Origin: Zancudomyces culisetae
Lineage: Eukaryota > Kickxellomycota > Harpellomycetes > Harpellales > Legeriomycetaceae
Direction of reading: 5' to 3'
NCBI GenBank assembly: GCA_001969505.1
Contig: LSSK01000051.1
Location: 1 to 47,448, forward strand
Length of the DNA stretch: 47,448 bases
Of the stretch, positions 34,701-44,600 are shown piece after piece. The notes beneath the pieces are model-generated. The model was not told the DNA's origin. It saw only the letters and a list, made by a program, of their open reading frames with translations, and did not search any database. How positions within the stretch are numbered: position 1 is the first letter of the stretch; every line of letters begins with the position of its first letter. The position numbers and the translations under genes are program-made.

Positions 34701-35318
34701 CTAACTATCTCCTCAGCCACTACACATAAAAATAAGTTTTATTCTAGATTCTTGTCACCAACGATCACCTTTATCGATTCCTCTATTCCATTTATCAATA
34801 GTATTGATCCCTCCAAGTATCTGGTCTTGTTGGATATTTTGAAACTACTGTTGGCTCCAGTGAGCCCAGCTAGTCCAGCGGATATAGCCTGTACCTCTGA
34901 GACAAACAAAAATACTTCCTTCAACGCTAATACAACCAATGCAACCAATACAACCAATACAGCCAACCAAAGAAATCTTACTACCAAACTTTCGCTCGCA
35001 CTATTGAAATCCTCCATCTCCTGCTATTTCAATATATTGTCAATTAACTATAATATTAATTATTTACACTTCATCCTACCATACCTCAAACATAAATCGT
35101 TTCCGGTTTTGCGTCAGTTTACAGCAGATTGCTTATACAACCTAATGATGTGCTCGTCTTTGCAAGTAGACGAACATGATGTTATTGGTGAGAACGAGTC
35201 TACCAGTACAGATAGCCATTGTTATGTAAATAACGTGCTTCTGGAAACCGACTGGGCTTCAATAAACGGATTTGAGCTGGAAAAGGCATATGAGCAGCTG
35301 TTCACCCTTTTTTCATAA
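31749..35318 (+). CDS. CIN1: Tubulin-folding cofactor D
   Basis: 1189 residues, the usual size for the family. Cofactor D captures beta-tubulin and, with cofactors C and E, assembles the alpha/beta-tubulin dimer; yeast Cin1 and fission-yeast Alp1 are the homologues. It is an all-helical HEAT-repeat protein. Recognisable conserved stretches include TKIRWGSVKYVSRIAKNI, the HSWHGGILLLAELARLRL segment, YEVVRGNNYAVGANIRDASC, and FDREVHVRRAASAAFQELVG followed by a GLDLLLVIDYYS segment. A hydrophilic insertion lies near residues 175-200. A small Asn/Thr repeat (near base 34930) lies close to the C-terminus. A single exon is sufficient. The next gene, Tim54, follows 278 bp downstream in the same direction, but a shared transcript is not expected. 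Confidence 0.93.
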   Translation: MNVEEKEEGFKEKDEYFELTSELLTTLKTNEKQNDGENAGGIKADARMKKVVEKISNIVSRYQENPTVLDKYIEKMTIELIKSVDIVNYRRFGKHNDTIFTILACLGNVRGMKTIVKFFGSEVDKIEKLIKYTSYLVKKGGEQGCWESRYVCLSWLGLLVLIPFDFRIIDSSKYNNQNINKSGNEEKENPKEENDGVGEFEMKEIENKLKVKFDWMNSRDLIGEMLIIAMYTSLTKHGKEAEAANVMLGRMLTRKECKDYYNDIARAITKRQFERETKSGGVGIGILKEISKVANRDQIEVFREIVNILVEQDSDRKVEEIKLLGRIGLVLGGEVEGRGDEECMGKIMDYLLCGIRDKNTKIRWGSVKYVSRIAKNINVAETTAAIIDEVIDELEEDLIVDGKDYSLVNEHSWHGGILLLAELARLRLVQGSLIDKIVGVAKKALRYEVVRGNNYAVGANIRDASCYLAWTIARTSSLGGEELAGELLLRAVFDREVHVRRAASAAFQELVGRNRQVKDKGGLDLLLVIDYYSIGNARSIKDMVSKIIKIGVPSYKKLIEEYIFEVGIYHWDIKCRIDTLDSIEVLIDLLFNNSLDLLHAKYYTAIVQNINSPQLRIRHGCILTLKYFNIDVINLIPGLISKRYLDGFGAEDTLMAIYELSSTVGKFNAADSHEYDASTCAWWLNLYFSQSKVVTDLPNKIKIAAYFTEFIAALYNKNRNNKGENDEKHTDEDFTAKLSGLYNRIVETQNILFMQCFIKFAENTDLLKSAINFLLDITTNYKSPIEHQNQALIALNYVIDRFSLTPQLAAQLNISGIQKVLVKYGLFNYKVDHRGDVGSWVRLQSLSCIYSLLPFINASENLFNSDYEALLSTVLGQLLSTIPKIRQQSFILLSKLSELCPPSSFYSTTIFNNLTALDDFGAYSRILSIPPPRSYTFFFANFVYLASPSSPSSQSTKTLAFDALVDYYSSNPLMYIPHLSRLLSLTISSATTHKNKFYSRFLSPTITFIDSSIPFINSIDPSKYLVLLDILKLLLAPVSPASPADIACTSETNKNTSFNANTTNATNTTNTANQRNLTTKLSLALLKSSISCYFNILSINYNINYLHFILPYLKHKSFPVLRQFTADCLYNLMMCSSLQVDEHDVIGENESTSTDSHCYVNNVLLETDWASINGFELEKAYEQLFTLFS

Positions 35319-35596
35319 ATTACAGTTCACATATACTTCCAAACTCCCATCACTTTTCTTGCACCACCGTTTTTTTTTTTTTGCTTGGCTGCATTTCACT
35401 TACCCGCTAATTCTGTTGTTTGTTATTTCCAACAATCTGTTTTAGCTAACCAAAAAAACCGAGCTTAGATTTTTTAAAAAAAATTTTTTAATTCTTGATT
35501 CGCACTTTTAATTTTGTTCAACCTAGAAATTAAATGATAAAAAGCTACTAATATAACGCGATAGAGTATTCAGCCAACAATCCAATTAAAAAGACC

Positions 35597-36844
35597 ATGA
35601 ATGCAAAGAAACGATCCAAACTACCCTCCCGGAACACAGTAATTTTTTGGTCTGTATTGGGTTCGCTGACCGCGTACAAATTCTATAACAATCGGGTGTG
35701 TGCTGATTACAGACGGCAGGCCAAATTGCGACTTTCTCAAAAGTATGCAGATTTACCCGTAGTTCCACCAACGAAGCAATTCCCACAGCTTCTAGTGATC
35801 CTAACAAACATGCCGGGTGAATCGACTCTTTACAAGACCCGCGAATATTTTAACGAGTATGTATTGCCTTTACTCACAAGTGCTGCGATTGATTACGAAA
35901 AAATTGAAATTATCAATAATAGCGAAGCAGACACTGAAAATTCAAATAGAAGCGACGAAAGCAAATTAGGGTTTATGAATGGCAGGGTTCATGAATACAT
36001 CAAGCTTCTAACATTCCAGTATAAGCGCAACCTGGCACAGCTAGAGCTTGCGCAAGAAGAAATTGGCAACATTGATCCATCGAGAATTGTGACCGATCCC
36101 AACAGCAACCACAACGCTGATCATAACGATTCCGCAAACGAAAATAATAGCAACATGAAAACGAATAAATTTTCAAAATATCTTCCACCTGAGGTTACTA
36201 TTGACACACAGTTTTACAAATCAAATTATTACAATGCATTGAACCCTTGTGAACAGCTTTCTCGTGACATTTTGGTAATTGGTAGAAATTCCTACGCAGA
36301 AACCATTAATGGATTTTATGACGGATTAATAACAACATCCTTGCACATAGAAAAACCGGAAAGTGTGCTTAAAGCTGTTGAAAATGGTGACGAAATTGTA
36401 GAAACAAAAAACGATGATGAAACAAAAGTTGATGCTAAAGGTGAAGTTCCTACTGTTATTCCAGAAAATATGGGGAGTGATGATCATATTACATCGCCAC
36501 CACGCACACAGGTTTCTGAAAAACTGGAATTTCCCAAGATAGGATATTTGGGTTTCAACAACATCACGGGATTTGTTAATGTCCCGAAGCGACTATATAA
36601 CTGGTTCAATAACTACAGCCAAACAAAATACTGCACAGATCGTCTAGAATATCTAATTGACCAGTTCCATACACAACCTACCTCCTCCTCTACACCATTC
36701 CCTAGTTCTGCAGATACAGCGCACAGAATTGACTACAAGTTAGTTGGTCAGTGGGAGGAACTAAACCTTGCAGGTTTCAGTGGTAAAGAGTGTACTTTTG
36801 TCGATTTTGATCAGGAATTTATAGACAAACTAAATGTTCTCTGA
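35597..36844 (+). CDS. TIM54: Mitochondrial import inner membrane translocase subunit Tim54
   Basis: 415 residues. Tim54 is part of the TIM22 complex that inserts carrier proteins into the inner membrane, and supports assembly of Yme1. The N-terminus has the family hallmark LPSRNTVIFWSVLGSLTAYK, a single membrane segment directly after a short basic matrix end (compare LPSRNWLIFWTVLG in baker's yeast). The intermembrane-space domain starts with FPQLLVILTNMPGES, followed by the YFNEYVLPLLTSAAIDYE stretch. Acidic low-complexity insertions lie at about 172-195 and 250-300. The family is fungal, which helps place the organism. The mitochondrial carrier at 10915-11850 would be a client class of this complex. 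Confidence 0.88.
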   Translation: MNAKKRSKLPSRNTVIFWSVLGSLTAYKFYNNRVCADYRRQAKLRLSQKYADLPVVPPTKQFPQLLVILTNMPGESTLYKTREYFNEYVLPLLTSAAIDYEKIEIINNSEADTENSNRSDESKLGFMNGRVHEYIKLLTFQYKRNLAQLELAQEEIGNIDPSRIVTDPNSNHNADHNDSANENNSNMKTNKFSKYLPPEVTIDTQFYKSNYYNALNPCEQLSRDILVIGRNSYAETINGFYDGLITTSLHIEKPESVLKAVENGDEIVETKNDDETKVDAKGEVPTVIPENMGSDDHITSPPRTQVSEKLEFPKIGYLGFNNITGFVNVPKRLYNWFNNYSQTKYCTDRLEYLIDQFHTQPTSSSTPFPSSADTAHRIDYKLVGQWEELNLAGFSGKECTFVDFDQEFIDKLNVL

Positions 36845-37031
36845 GCGGTTTCTCCCTTTTCTTTCTTTCTAGAAGACACTTTATTTAAATAAAATAACAT
36901 TTATACAAATACTTTGCTATGAGTATTTACTTTGTACATAATCTACAAGTGATTGGGAATATTTTTTACAAAACCTACTCTGAAGTAATACGCACAACCC
37001 CTTCCCAATAATACACAACTATTATCTTTGA

Positions 37032-38441
37032 TCATCTTATTATAGTTTCTATTTTCTTCTCTTCTTCCACCTCCTTCTCACTACTTAGAATAACCACAGA
37101 TTCGCGCCTAATTTCATGATGTTGTTGCTCAAGTTCTCTCATGAGTAGTTTGCGCTTGTATCTTCTATTTAATTTTGGCAAGCACAAAGCAAACACACCA
37201 CCAATGACAGTCGCAAGAAAGGCTAAAATAGTTAGAATAACAAAACCTTCCTTGTTGATGTAGTTGTATCCACCGGCTTCTGAATCATTAAAAATGGTGT
37301 AATTTACTGTTGGAATAAAGACGAGTATATTGATGGTAAGAACCAGTAGACCCGTAACGGAGGGCAGTCGAACTGGTCCAAACATTTGTAATATAGATGC
37401 AGGTATAACTGACCCAAGCGTACCATTACTTATTCCAGCTAGAACCAACACAATATAAATCGGCCAAGTTGTGGGTGAAATTACTTCTGGCATGCCTGGT
37501 GTTAATGATGACGAAGGTATAATTATAGCTAGTAATAACAATACTGAGATAGCAAATACAAACATCGAGACGCCAATAAATCCGATATATCCTGTCCTAT
37601 CCGATAAATACCCACCACCAATAAATCCCAATAATTGCGATACCACCAAAACGATACATGTAGCTACCCCATTACCTCCGCCATGTTGTATGTTTATCAT
37701 AAATAGCAGCGTTGATGTCAACCAGCTGAACATATACCTACCCAATCCGGAAATTAGTGTTGCTGATGCAAGTACTAGAAACCTGGTATCACTAATAATT
37801 TTCCAGTCAAAAAATCCTGCTTTTTTGCTTTTCAGGATATGCATCTTTATTAATAGGCTGGACATCAAGCATCCAACAATAATAATTATTCCCTGTATTT
37901 GCATCGCCTTTACGTGCCCGTAATTTCTGATTACCGAGTTATTGATGATGCTAAACACTAAAGTACCAAGCGCACAGCCGCTCAATGATATACCAGTCAT
38001 TAATCCCAGTCTTTTATGATACCATTGTGCTAGAATAGTATAAGCGGGAATATAATTAAGGGATATTCCTATTCCAAGTACTATTGCTTGAATTATCATT
38101 ACAACGCCACTCTCCGCCATGCCACTAGACATGCTGGGTAGAAATAGAGTAAGAGCCATTAGCAATCCTCCCAACATTATTGTAATGGTATAACTAGTTA
38201 AGTGACCCAGATATCCTGGAATCCCCAAAACACCTGTTACTCCACAAGAAATCATCATTATACCATAATTCAGAATAATTTGATTGAGCTGCGATCTGTT
38301 CATACCAAAGTTTTTATCTTTTTCCCACTCAACTACATTTGTGATAGATATTGAAACTGCTGCCGCGGCAAGCATGCTGGTAGCAAAAAAATGAATTAGA
38401 AAACTACCCAAAGCAACTTTAATACCCTTTTTGCCATCCAT
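37032..38441 (-). CDS. Monocarboxylate-transporter-like MFS protein (Mch family)
   Basis: 469 residues with about 12 hydrophobic segments, separated by a basic central loop near residues 200-210. The start MDGKKGIKVALGSFLIHFF corresponds to the DG-x-x-G entrance motif of the MCT/SLC16 family, although the usual tryptophan is missing. AQWYHKRLGLMTGISLSGCA corresponds to the family's QYF-KRR-GLA-G segment before helix 5, and GYLSDRTGY to the loop 8-9 motif. Yeast relatives are Mch1-Mch5 and Esbp6, of which Mch5 carries riboflavin; the substrate here is unknown. A TTG-initiated extension to 38492 is open, but ATG 38441 places the entrance motif right at the start, so the short cytosolic N-terminus may be real or an upstream exon may be missing. 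The C-terminal tail is basic then acidic. It converges with Tim54 (187 bp apart). Confidence 0.85.
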   Translation of the reverse strand: MDGKKGIKVALGSFLIHFFATSMLAAAAVSISITNVVEWEKDKNFGMNRSQLNQIILNYGIMMISCGVTGVLGIPGYLGHLTSYTITIMLGGLLMALTLFLPSMSSGMAESGVVMIIQAIVLGIGISLNYIPAYTILAQWYHKRLGLMTGISLSGCALGTLVFSIINNSVIRNYGHVKAMQIQGIIIIVGCLMSSLLIKMHILKSKKAGFFDWKIISDTRFLVLASATLISGLGRYMFSWLTSTLLFMINIQHGGGNGVATCIVLVVSQLLGFIGGGYLSDRTGYIGFIGVSMFVFAISVLLLLAIIIPSSSLTPGMPEVISPTTWPIYIVLVLAGISNGTLGSVIPASILQMFGPVRLPSVTGLLVLTINILVFIPTVNYTIFNDSEAGGYNYINKEGFVILTILAFLATVIGGVFALCLPKLNRRYKRKLLMRELEQQHHEIRRESVVILSSEKEVEEEKKIETIIR

Positions 38442-38708
38442 TTCTGTATATTCTACTATTTCTTTTATATTCGTATTAAAACTGATTCCCAAAGTCTTTG
38501 TTAATATGTATGCCCACGACTTTTTTTCTGCTGTATCTATATTTGTAGTAGTTATTTACAAATAAAGTTGTGTTGGTGAATACATTATCAGTACGTATTT
38601 AAGGAACTATAATTTCATACAGACACACGCATACACATAAACACACAAATATCCAGAAATGCTAATATTAAAACGTATCAACTCTGACTTTGTCATGTTG
38701 TGTAGTTA

Positions 38709-39428
38709 TTAATACAACTTACCACTAGTATTCTGTTCATCTTTCTTTAGATCACTTTCAGTATAGCTCTGTATTTCATATGCATTAATATTTGCAGGTA
38801 TCCTTCTACCCTTTTTTTCGTTTTCGCTTTTTTTTTTAAACAAAGCATTGAGTCCTGGTGGATCTTGAACCTTATTAAACTCATTCATATCGAATTTTAA
38901 TATTACTTGCCGGTCATACTCAGTTATCTGAGGTGAGCCTTCACTCTTGTTACTGTGCGTCTCATCCTGATCCTCAGTTTCACCTCTATTTACTGTTGAT
39001 ACTGCGCGTAGGTTTGGGCTATACTTCGTACGTAAATCTTCAACTCTTTCTTTTTCTGACTGGCGTTTATTGCGATCATTTTTACCATTGGACGAACCCG
39101 GGATGGCTACACCCCCACCATCTATACTGGCCTCATCGGTTGTATCTGGTCGTTGATTACGATTTATTTCAAGATCTGTGTCATCACCTATTTTTTTCTT
39201 CTTTTTACCTGGAAGCGTACTTGCCGTCGATTTTATTCGTCGTAGTACTTTTGGAATACCCATCTTGCTACTAACGATATTTTCTTTTAACTTTGCTAAC
39301 CGGTTTGACTTTTTCGCTTCATGTTCAGTATTTCCTCTTTCGTTGCTTTTCGATTCTCTATTGGTATTCTTGCCCCCATTGTCGGGGTTATCGCTTCTCG
39401 CACTTTCTCTTTCGTTATTATCGGACAT
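38709..39428 (-). CDS. Charged hypothetical protein
   Basis: 239 residues from a good ATG. Rich in Asn, Lys, Glu, Asp, Ser and Arg, with no hydrophobic segment, so probably soluble and largely disordered. Three stretches look more ordered or possibly conserved: a basic one at about 43-80 (SNRLAKLKENIVSSKMGIPK, then a KKKKK run), a middle one with LRTKYSPNLRAV, and a C-terminal one, ITEYDRQVILKFDMNEFNKV followed by PPGLNALF. I recognise no family. It lies 267 bp upstream of the transporter gene in the same orientation. Confidence 0.65.
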   Translation of the reverse strand: MSDNNERESARSDNPDNGGKNTNRESKSNERGNTEHEAKKSNRLAKLKENIVSSKMGIPKVLRRIKSTASTLPGKKKKKIGDDTDLEINRNQRPDTTDEASIDGGGVAIPGSSNGKNDRNKRQSEKERVEDLRTKYSPNLRAVSTVNRGETEDQDETHSNKSEGSPQITEYDRQVILKFDMNEFNKVQDPPGLNALFKKKSENEKKGRRIPANINAYEIQSYTESDLKKDEQNTSGKLY

Positions 39429-41609
39429 ATCTTCTTATTATCGGTTTTTTTTGTATATCAGATCAACAAACTCAAGGTGTATCAACTGATATGTGTTTGG
39501 CTTCGTATTAATCGATATTTCTACTCGAAACTAAATCCATAAGCATACCAATATTATTAAGAGTTCTGTGTTGACTTGGTCAGATATTATAATTGCTTTG
39601 TTATCAAGTATGTACATTTATTAGCTTAATGATATTATAAAAATACTTTATCATATATTTTGGTGTTAACGAGATTTTTTTTGCCTCGTATACCGCGTTT
39701 TAAAGTATTAAAAGGATTCTTGTACTGTATTAGCAGGGGTTTGTAGCAACTATATTATAGTGTTGATATTACGTGTTTTATATTTATATGGTCTATAGTT
39801 GACCTTGATTATGATGGACCGTGATAGAGATTTCCTGGTGTTTACTAGAAATATGTTTTTCAAGCTACTATAAATTTCTTCATAATTTATTATGTTAACC
39901 AAAAACACCAAAAAAAAAAGAGTCAAGTCAAACAATCTAGTAGCACTGTTCCAATATTATTTCCCTCCTCCCTCCTTTTGTTTACTGGTGATTTTGTTAC
40001 TTTTTAATAGGGCGGAAATATTCGAAAGCTCTAAACTGCACACAAATAAAAAACAAAAGCCATAGAGTTCATTCAAAATAGTTGAAGCCGTCAACTCCTA
40101 ATACTTCCTATACAAGAATTGCTGTTGACTCTATGGTTGTAATTCATAACTTATTTTTTTTTTGTAAAAAAATAAAAACAAGAAGCTGGAATGATAGGAT
40201 ATGTAACCCTCAACTCTGCTGAAAGATCTTTCACAAATTGAAATACACAATAATAACCCATAGATTGCTTGATACCAATCATCTGTTTATTTACTAAGCT
40301 GTTTGTGACATTTCTTATATATAAAAGAAAAACCAAATCCCAGAAAGTAAACCTTTGTCGATATACTACATTTACAAGGGGCGCGAGTAACAGAATGTTA
40401 GAGAGGTGCTGATAAAAAATAGCTGTGTCAACTTACACATAAAAAGTTCTAGCGATCCTCCACGAGCGCTGGATCAAAGGCAGCGATTGCGTAGCCATTT
40501 ACAAAACGAACCTATTGAAAAAAATATATACACTGGTTGTCTTTTTTATGGAGGCGTCGAGCATTAGTGTATACAAATCATATTCTTTATTTTAAAGTTG
40601 TTTTGGTCTTTGCTTTTAGTTTTCAAACATTGTAAATAAAGCCTGGTCGTCATTATAAAGTTATTCAACCTTTAATTGCTCAAATGTTTTTTCTATTTTG
40701 TGAGGGGGAATTTAGCCTTAAATTGATCGATCAAGTTCATTTATTTGACTGATTTGGTTGACACATCAAAATATTTTAAACCACAAAGTAGAAAAGTGGC
40801 TGAATTAAAATTCAGGTTAAGTTGGCAATCGAAACCATGAGAAAGCCAATAAACGCTACGATTGCAAGGCACACAGAACTCAGTGAAAAATGGTATATCT
40901 GGGGCACAAACCCAGCAGCTCGAAAGGTGCTCTAGCTGCAAAGACTAATTACGCAAGCTGGGTGTGGTACGCCAAAGCATGAATTTTTTTTTTGTTAGAT
41001 GAATTTATTAAGTAAATATCACATAAAACTACAAAAAATAATCCTACATAATATCTACTTAACCGATTCCCCTCCGTCGCTCTAGGGACTCCATACCCAC
41101 CGGGCGTTGGTTCAAGGAGGTTGTTTCTACTTTAAGTTGGTCTAAGATTTGCATCCTCGTTCGACATATTCCGTCCAAAAATTGTGCCGTTACCAGCTCA
41201 ACCAAAGACGGTACTTCGGTTTCTCTCTTCTTAGTGGAGAGAGTAACCATTCTTTTTGACACCCTTCCAAGGAATCGAAGTATTAATGTCGATTTCTTAA
41301 AACTCGAATATTTTTTTTTGCTCAGAGTAATATATGTACATGAATACATGCGTGTTTTATTATATCGATATGCCTATTAGGCTTGTGGACCTTTTTGGAG
41401 TTTATAACGCATAATGCACACAAAATACTTTGGTTTACAAATTTTATTCTGAGAGCAAAGCAAATATATAAAAAGCAATCGGATAATACTACTTAAAAGA
41501 GGCGATTCGTGCGTCGGTACAGCTTTAAATAGAGCATTTTCCATCGATATATAAAAGAAAAAAAGCAAAGGCTGAGTAAAGAAGGTAAAATATAAACAAA
41601 AAAAATCAT
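39429..41609. other. Interval between the hypothetical gene and the kinase gene (2.2 kb)
   Basis: Apart from the possible multi-exon gene at 40449-41349, it is AT-rich and shows no gene. The part at 39429-40448 should include the promoter of the minus-strand hypothetical gene. The frame 41377-41613 looks random. Confidence 0.5.
40449..41349 (-). CDS. Possible small multi-exon gene (model uncertain)
   Basis: Three islands of more balanced base composition sit in AT-rich DNA on the minus strand. The first (41349 to about 41060) holds a 96-codon frame with internal ATGs at 41349 and 41250 and a hydrophilic, helix-like segment (VPSLVELVTAQFLDGICRTR). The second is about 40945-40800. The third (40511-40449) follows a good acceptor, CAATAG, and encodes VRFVNGYAIAAFDPALVEDR then a stop. 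CTAAC/CTAAT branch-like sites precede islands two and three, and a pyrimidine-rich CAG acceptor lies at 40936. I could not find one splice combination that joins all three with confidence, and I recognise no family. The first frame could also be a complete short gene, or the islands may be non-coding. Confidence 0.3.
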
Positions 41610-44600
41610 TCAAAATTCAGTATCTTGGATAAGCTCCTTGATATGGAAAAGCAGCTTTTCAAATTTGTTGGTACAACCCTTTAATCTTGTGATTGTTATT
41701 GCATATTTGTTACTATTTCTAATCAGCACTTTTTTCTGTTTTAACTGTACAAGTTCCACCTTTATCAAAATTGAATGATGATCCATCACATCTATCTCAT
41801 CCAACTCGGAGGGGCCTGTACCGTATTGAGCCAATAAACAACTTGTCGGGTAATTAACAGGGTTGATGACCTTTGTTATTCTCTCGTTATTATTATTGTA
41901 ATACACCTGTTTTTGGGTGTGTAAATCGCTTGTTCCAACATCTCTACTTCTCTTTTGACCGTGAGACTCTTCGTTGCTTTCTTTATTTTTACTGGAAAAG
42001 AGTTTTTCAACGATGTTCTTATTTTGAGCAAAGTATGCAGAGTTTTTTTGCTTGAGGCTCATGACGGCTTCAGTACTTATGTTTACTTTTCTTTGTGAAA
42101 AACTGCTTCTTCTGAGCTCGGTCGACTTTTTTATCATAACTCTCCTTTTCTTTCCTCTGACGTATCTACTAGCCCAGGTAAACCCATATGGCAATATTTT
42201 TTTTCCTATCTGAATATCAATAGAGTCCATACTATCACTTTCTTCAGGTGAGCAGTAGCAGCAGTATACCTTTTTTTCAAACTTTTCCTTTAAGAGCTCA
42301 TCTATACTGCCGGATTCCGTTACATTCTCGTTTTCAACACATTTCTTTCGAGAAAAGGTGTTATTGCTTGGTATGAGTGAGAAATGGTCGAATGGTTTTG
42401 TGCTTTTACCCTTCAGCGTGTCTTTTTCAACGGCTGCTATGTGTACTGATTGTGATGTATTTAGATACTCTTTAAAGTTTACGTATACGAGCTCCGGAAA
42501 CTGACTCCCGCAGTAATCTCCAAAGTTGCCGAGAGGTTCCCCATGGTTACTTATTTTTCCTAGGAGCACATTTGGAAGACATTCATCTTTTATATTACAT
42601 TCCCTAATGCTGGATTCGCTTACGTAGATGCATGAAAGATCGTTTTCTTCTAATATGTTTTTTACCTTTGCCAAGATGGATTGTATCAATTCAGCTGGTG
42701 TTTGTTTACGTTTCCTGTTTTTTGCCGCTTGGTAAATATCGATCCTGTTGACTATACGATCTGTATTCTCAATTTTTCTCAATTGTTGATGATTCGGCTT
42801 GTACAATAATAGTTGACTTTTTTTTGAAGAAAGTTTATTTTGTGAATCATAAATGGCAGAGTCCACGATATGAGCTTTTTTGAAAGCTGTATCGTTATAC
42901 TGTTTGTATTTTGTGTTATAAAAAGTATCGCTATAAAAAGGCTTTTCACTGTGAAATCCACCTTCAATATTGTTGGTGCTTTTGAGTTTTAGGCTCATGT
43001 TGTAATACAATGTTGGAAGCGTTGAAAAAAGCTTGTTAAAAATCCCAAGTTTCAAAAAGTACCTGCTTTTAACTTCTGGATTTCCATTTAAATCAAACAG
43101 TATCTTTGACTTTTCGCCAAAGCTACCAGTAAAGGTGGACTCTTGCACCATAACTCCTTTTTCTTTTTTTGTGTGTACTTTTAGATTACTTTTTTTCAAA
43201 TTCTGCGTGTTAGAGGGGTCAGTACACGATAACAATGGCAGTTCTTCCAGCCATAGTACTCCATTCTTGGTTCTGTACAGCTGAGAAAGTAGTAGATTAT
43301 AAAATTTCAGAATCACAAATGCTCGCAAATCCAACACACTGCTATCGCCATTGAAAGTGTGTTTTACGCTTGCATGTCTTGTAAGAGATTTTGAACCTTT
43401 AGATATACCTGCACTAGATCTGGACAAGATACTGCTCAAGGTCAAAACAATTAGCTCAATTGAGATACCCAAGCAATCTGATACTGCTTTTACAACGTTA
43501 GCGTTCAAGGGTTCTTTTATTTCCATACTGTTACATTCTTCGGCCATACCCGTTTTTTTAATATTTTTAAAAGAACAGTATTTACAACAAAGTCCCATCA
43601 TTTCCTCTTCGTTGCTAGAAATCTCCTTGTAGACATCAGAAACGCATCTAGCATTCTTTAAGGGTGAATCGATTTGGGAGTAAGGCGCATTTTCAATCTG
43701 GTATATTTCAAGCGATTCTTCCCTAAACCACCTGTGGTTAAGAATTTGTTTGGAATTGTATCTTCTTGTCTTGTTTGGCTGAATCATATTTTGAAGTAGA
43801 TCAACTACATCCTGGCTCATATTTGGGTAAATCTTAAACTCACCTTTCTCAATTTTCTTAAAGTTTTTTGGCTGTGTAGGGTCCGAAAAAGGAAACTTTC
43901 CTGTTAGCATAACATATAAAAGCACACCTAATGACCATATATCTATTTCAGGTCCACTATATGGCTCACCTTTTAAAATCTCAGGTGCAGTATAGGGCAT
44001 ACTGCCACAAAACGTATCTAAAGGTCCATTAAGTTTGTAGAAGTTTGCCAACCCAAAATCTATCAGTTTGACGCATCCTATTGGACTGTATTTGCCTCCA
44101 TGACCTTCATAGCTATATCTTGAATTGTTTTGTAAATTTTGTGACTTTGAGGTTTCTCGTTTGTGTTTATATTCCGTTCTTTTTAGTCTAACATCATCAA
44201 GCTTTTGTGCTTCAGAGTAATCGATCAATATGTTTTCCAGTTTAATGTCTCTGTGTACAATGAAATTCTTATGACACAATGCTATTGTTTCAACTAATGG
44301 TCTTAAAATTTGTTTTGCCTCTTTTTCATCAATTCCATTTTCACCAACACGCTCAGCTAGTGTTGGGCCGTTTATGTGCTCGTAGAATAAGTAAAAGTGT
44401 GTTTTTGTCATTTTAAAATCATACAAAGGTACAATATGTGGTGTAATTTTCCCCATAACTGCGCTCAGATTTGCCTCTCTGAGTATTCTCTTGTCAATAA
44501 CTTTATGTTTTTTTTCATCATTATCATCCTTATTTATGGCATATCTTTGAACAACTTTAACCGCAAACACTTGTTGTGTTAGTGTATTTCGCATCAAAAT

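Noticed and set aside
38442-38492. TTG-initiated N-terminal extension of the transporter
   Set aside because: Nuclear yeast genes start at ATG; ATG 38441 fits the family start. The same reasoning moved starts at 9700, 11865 and 14278.
41377-41613. 78-codon frame overlapping the 3' end of the kinase gene
   Set aside because: T-rich translation with no features; more likely the 3' UTR of the kinase gene.
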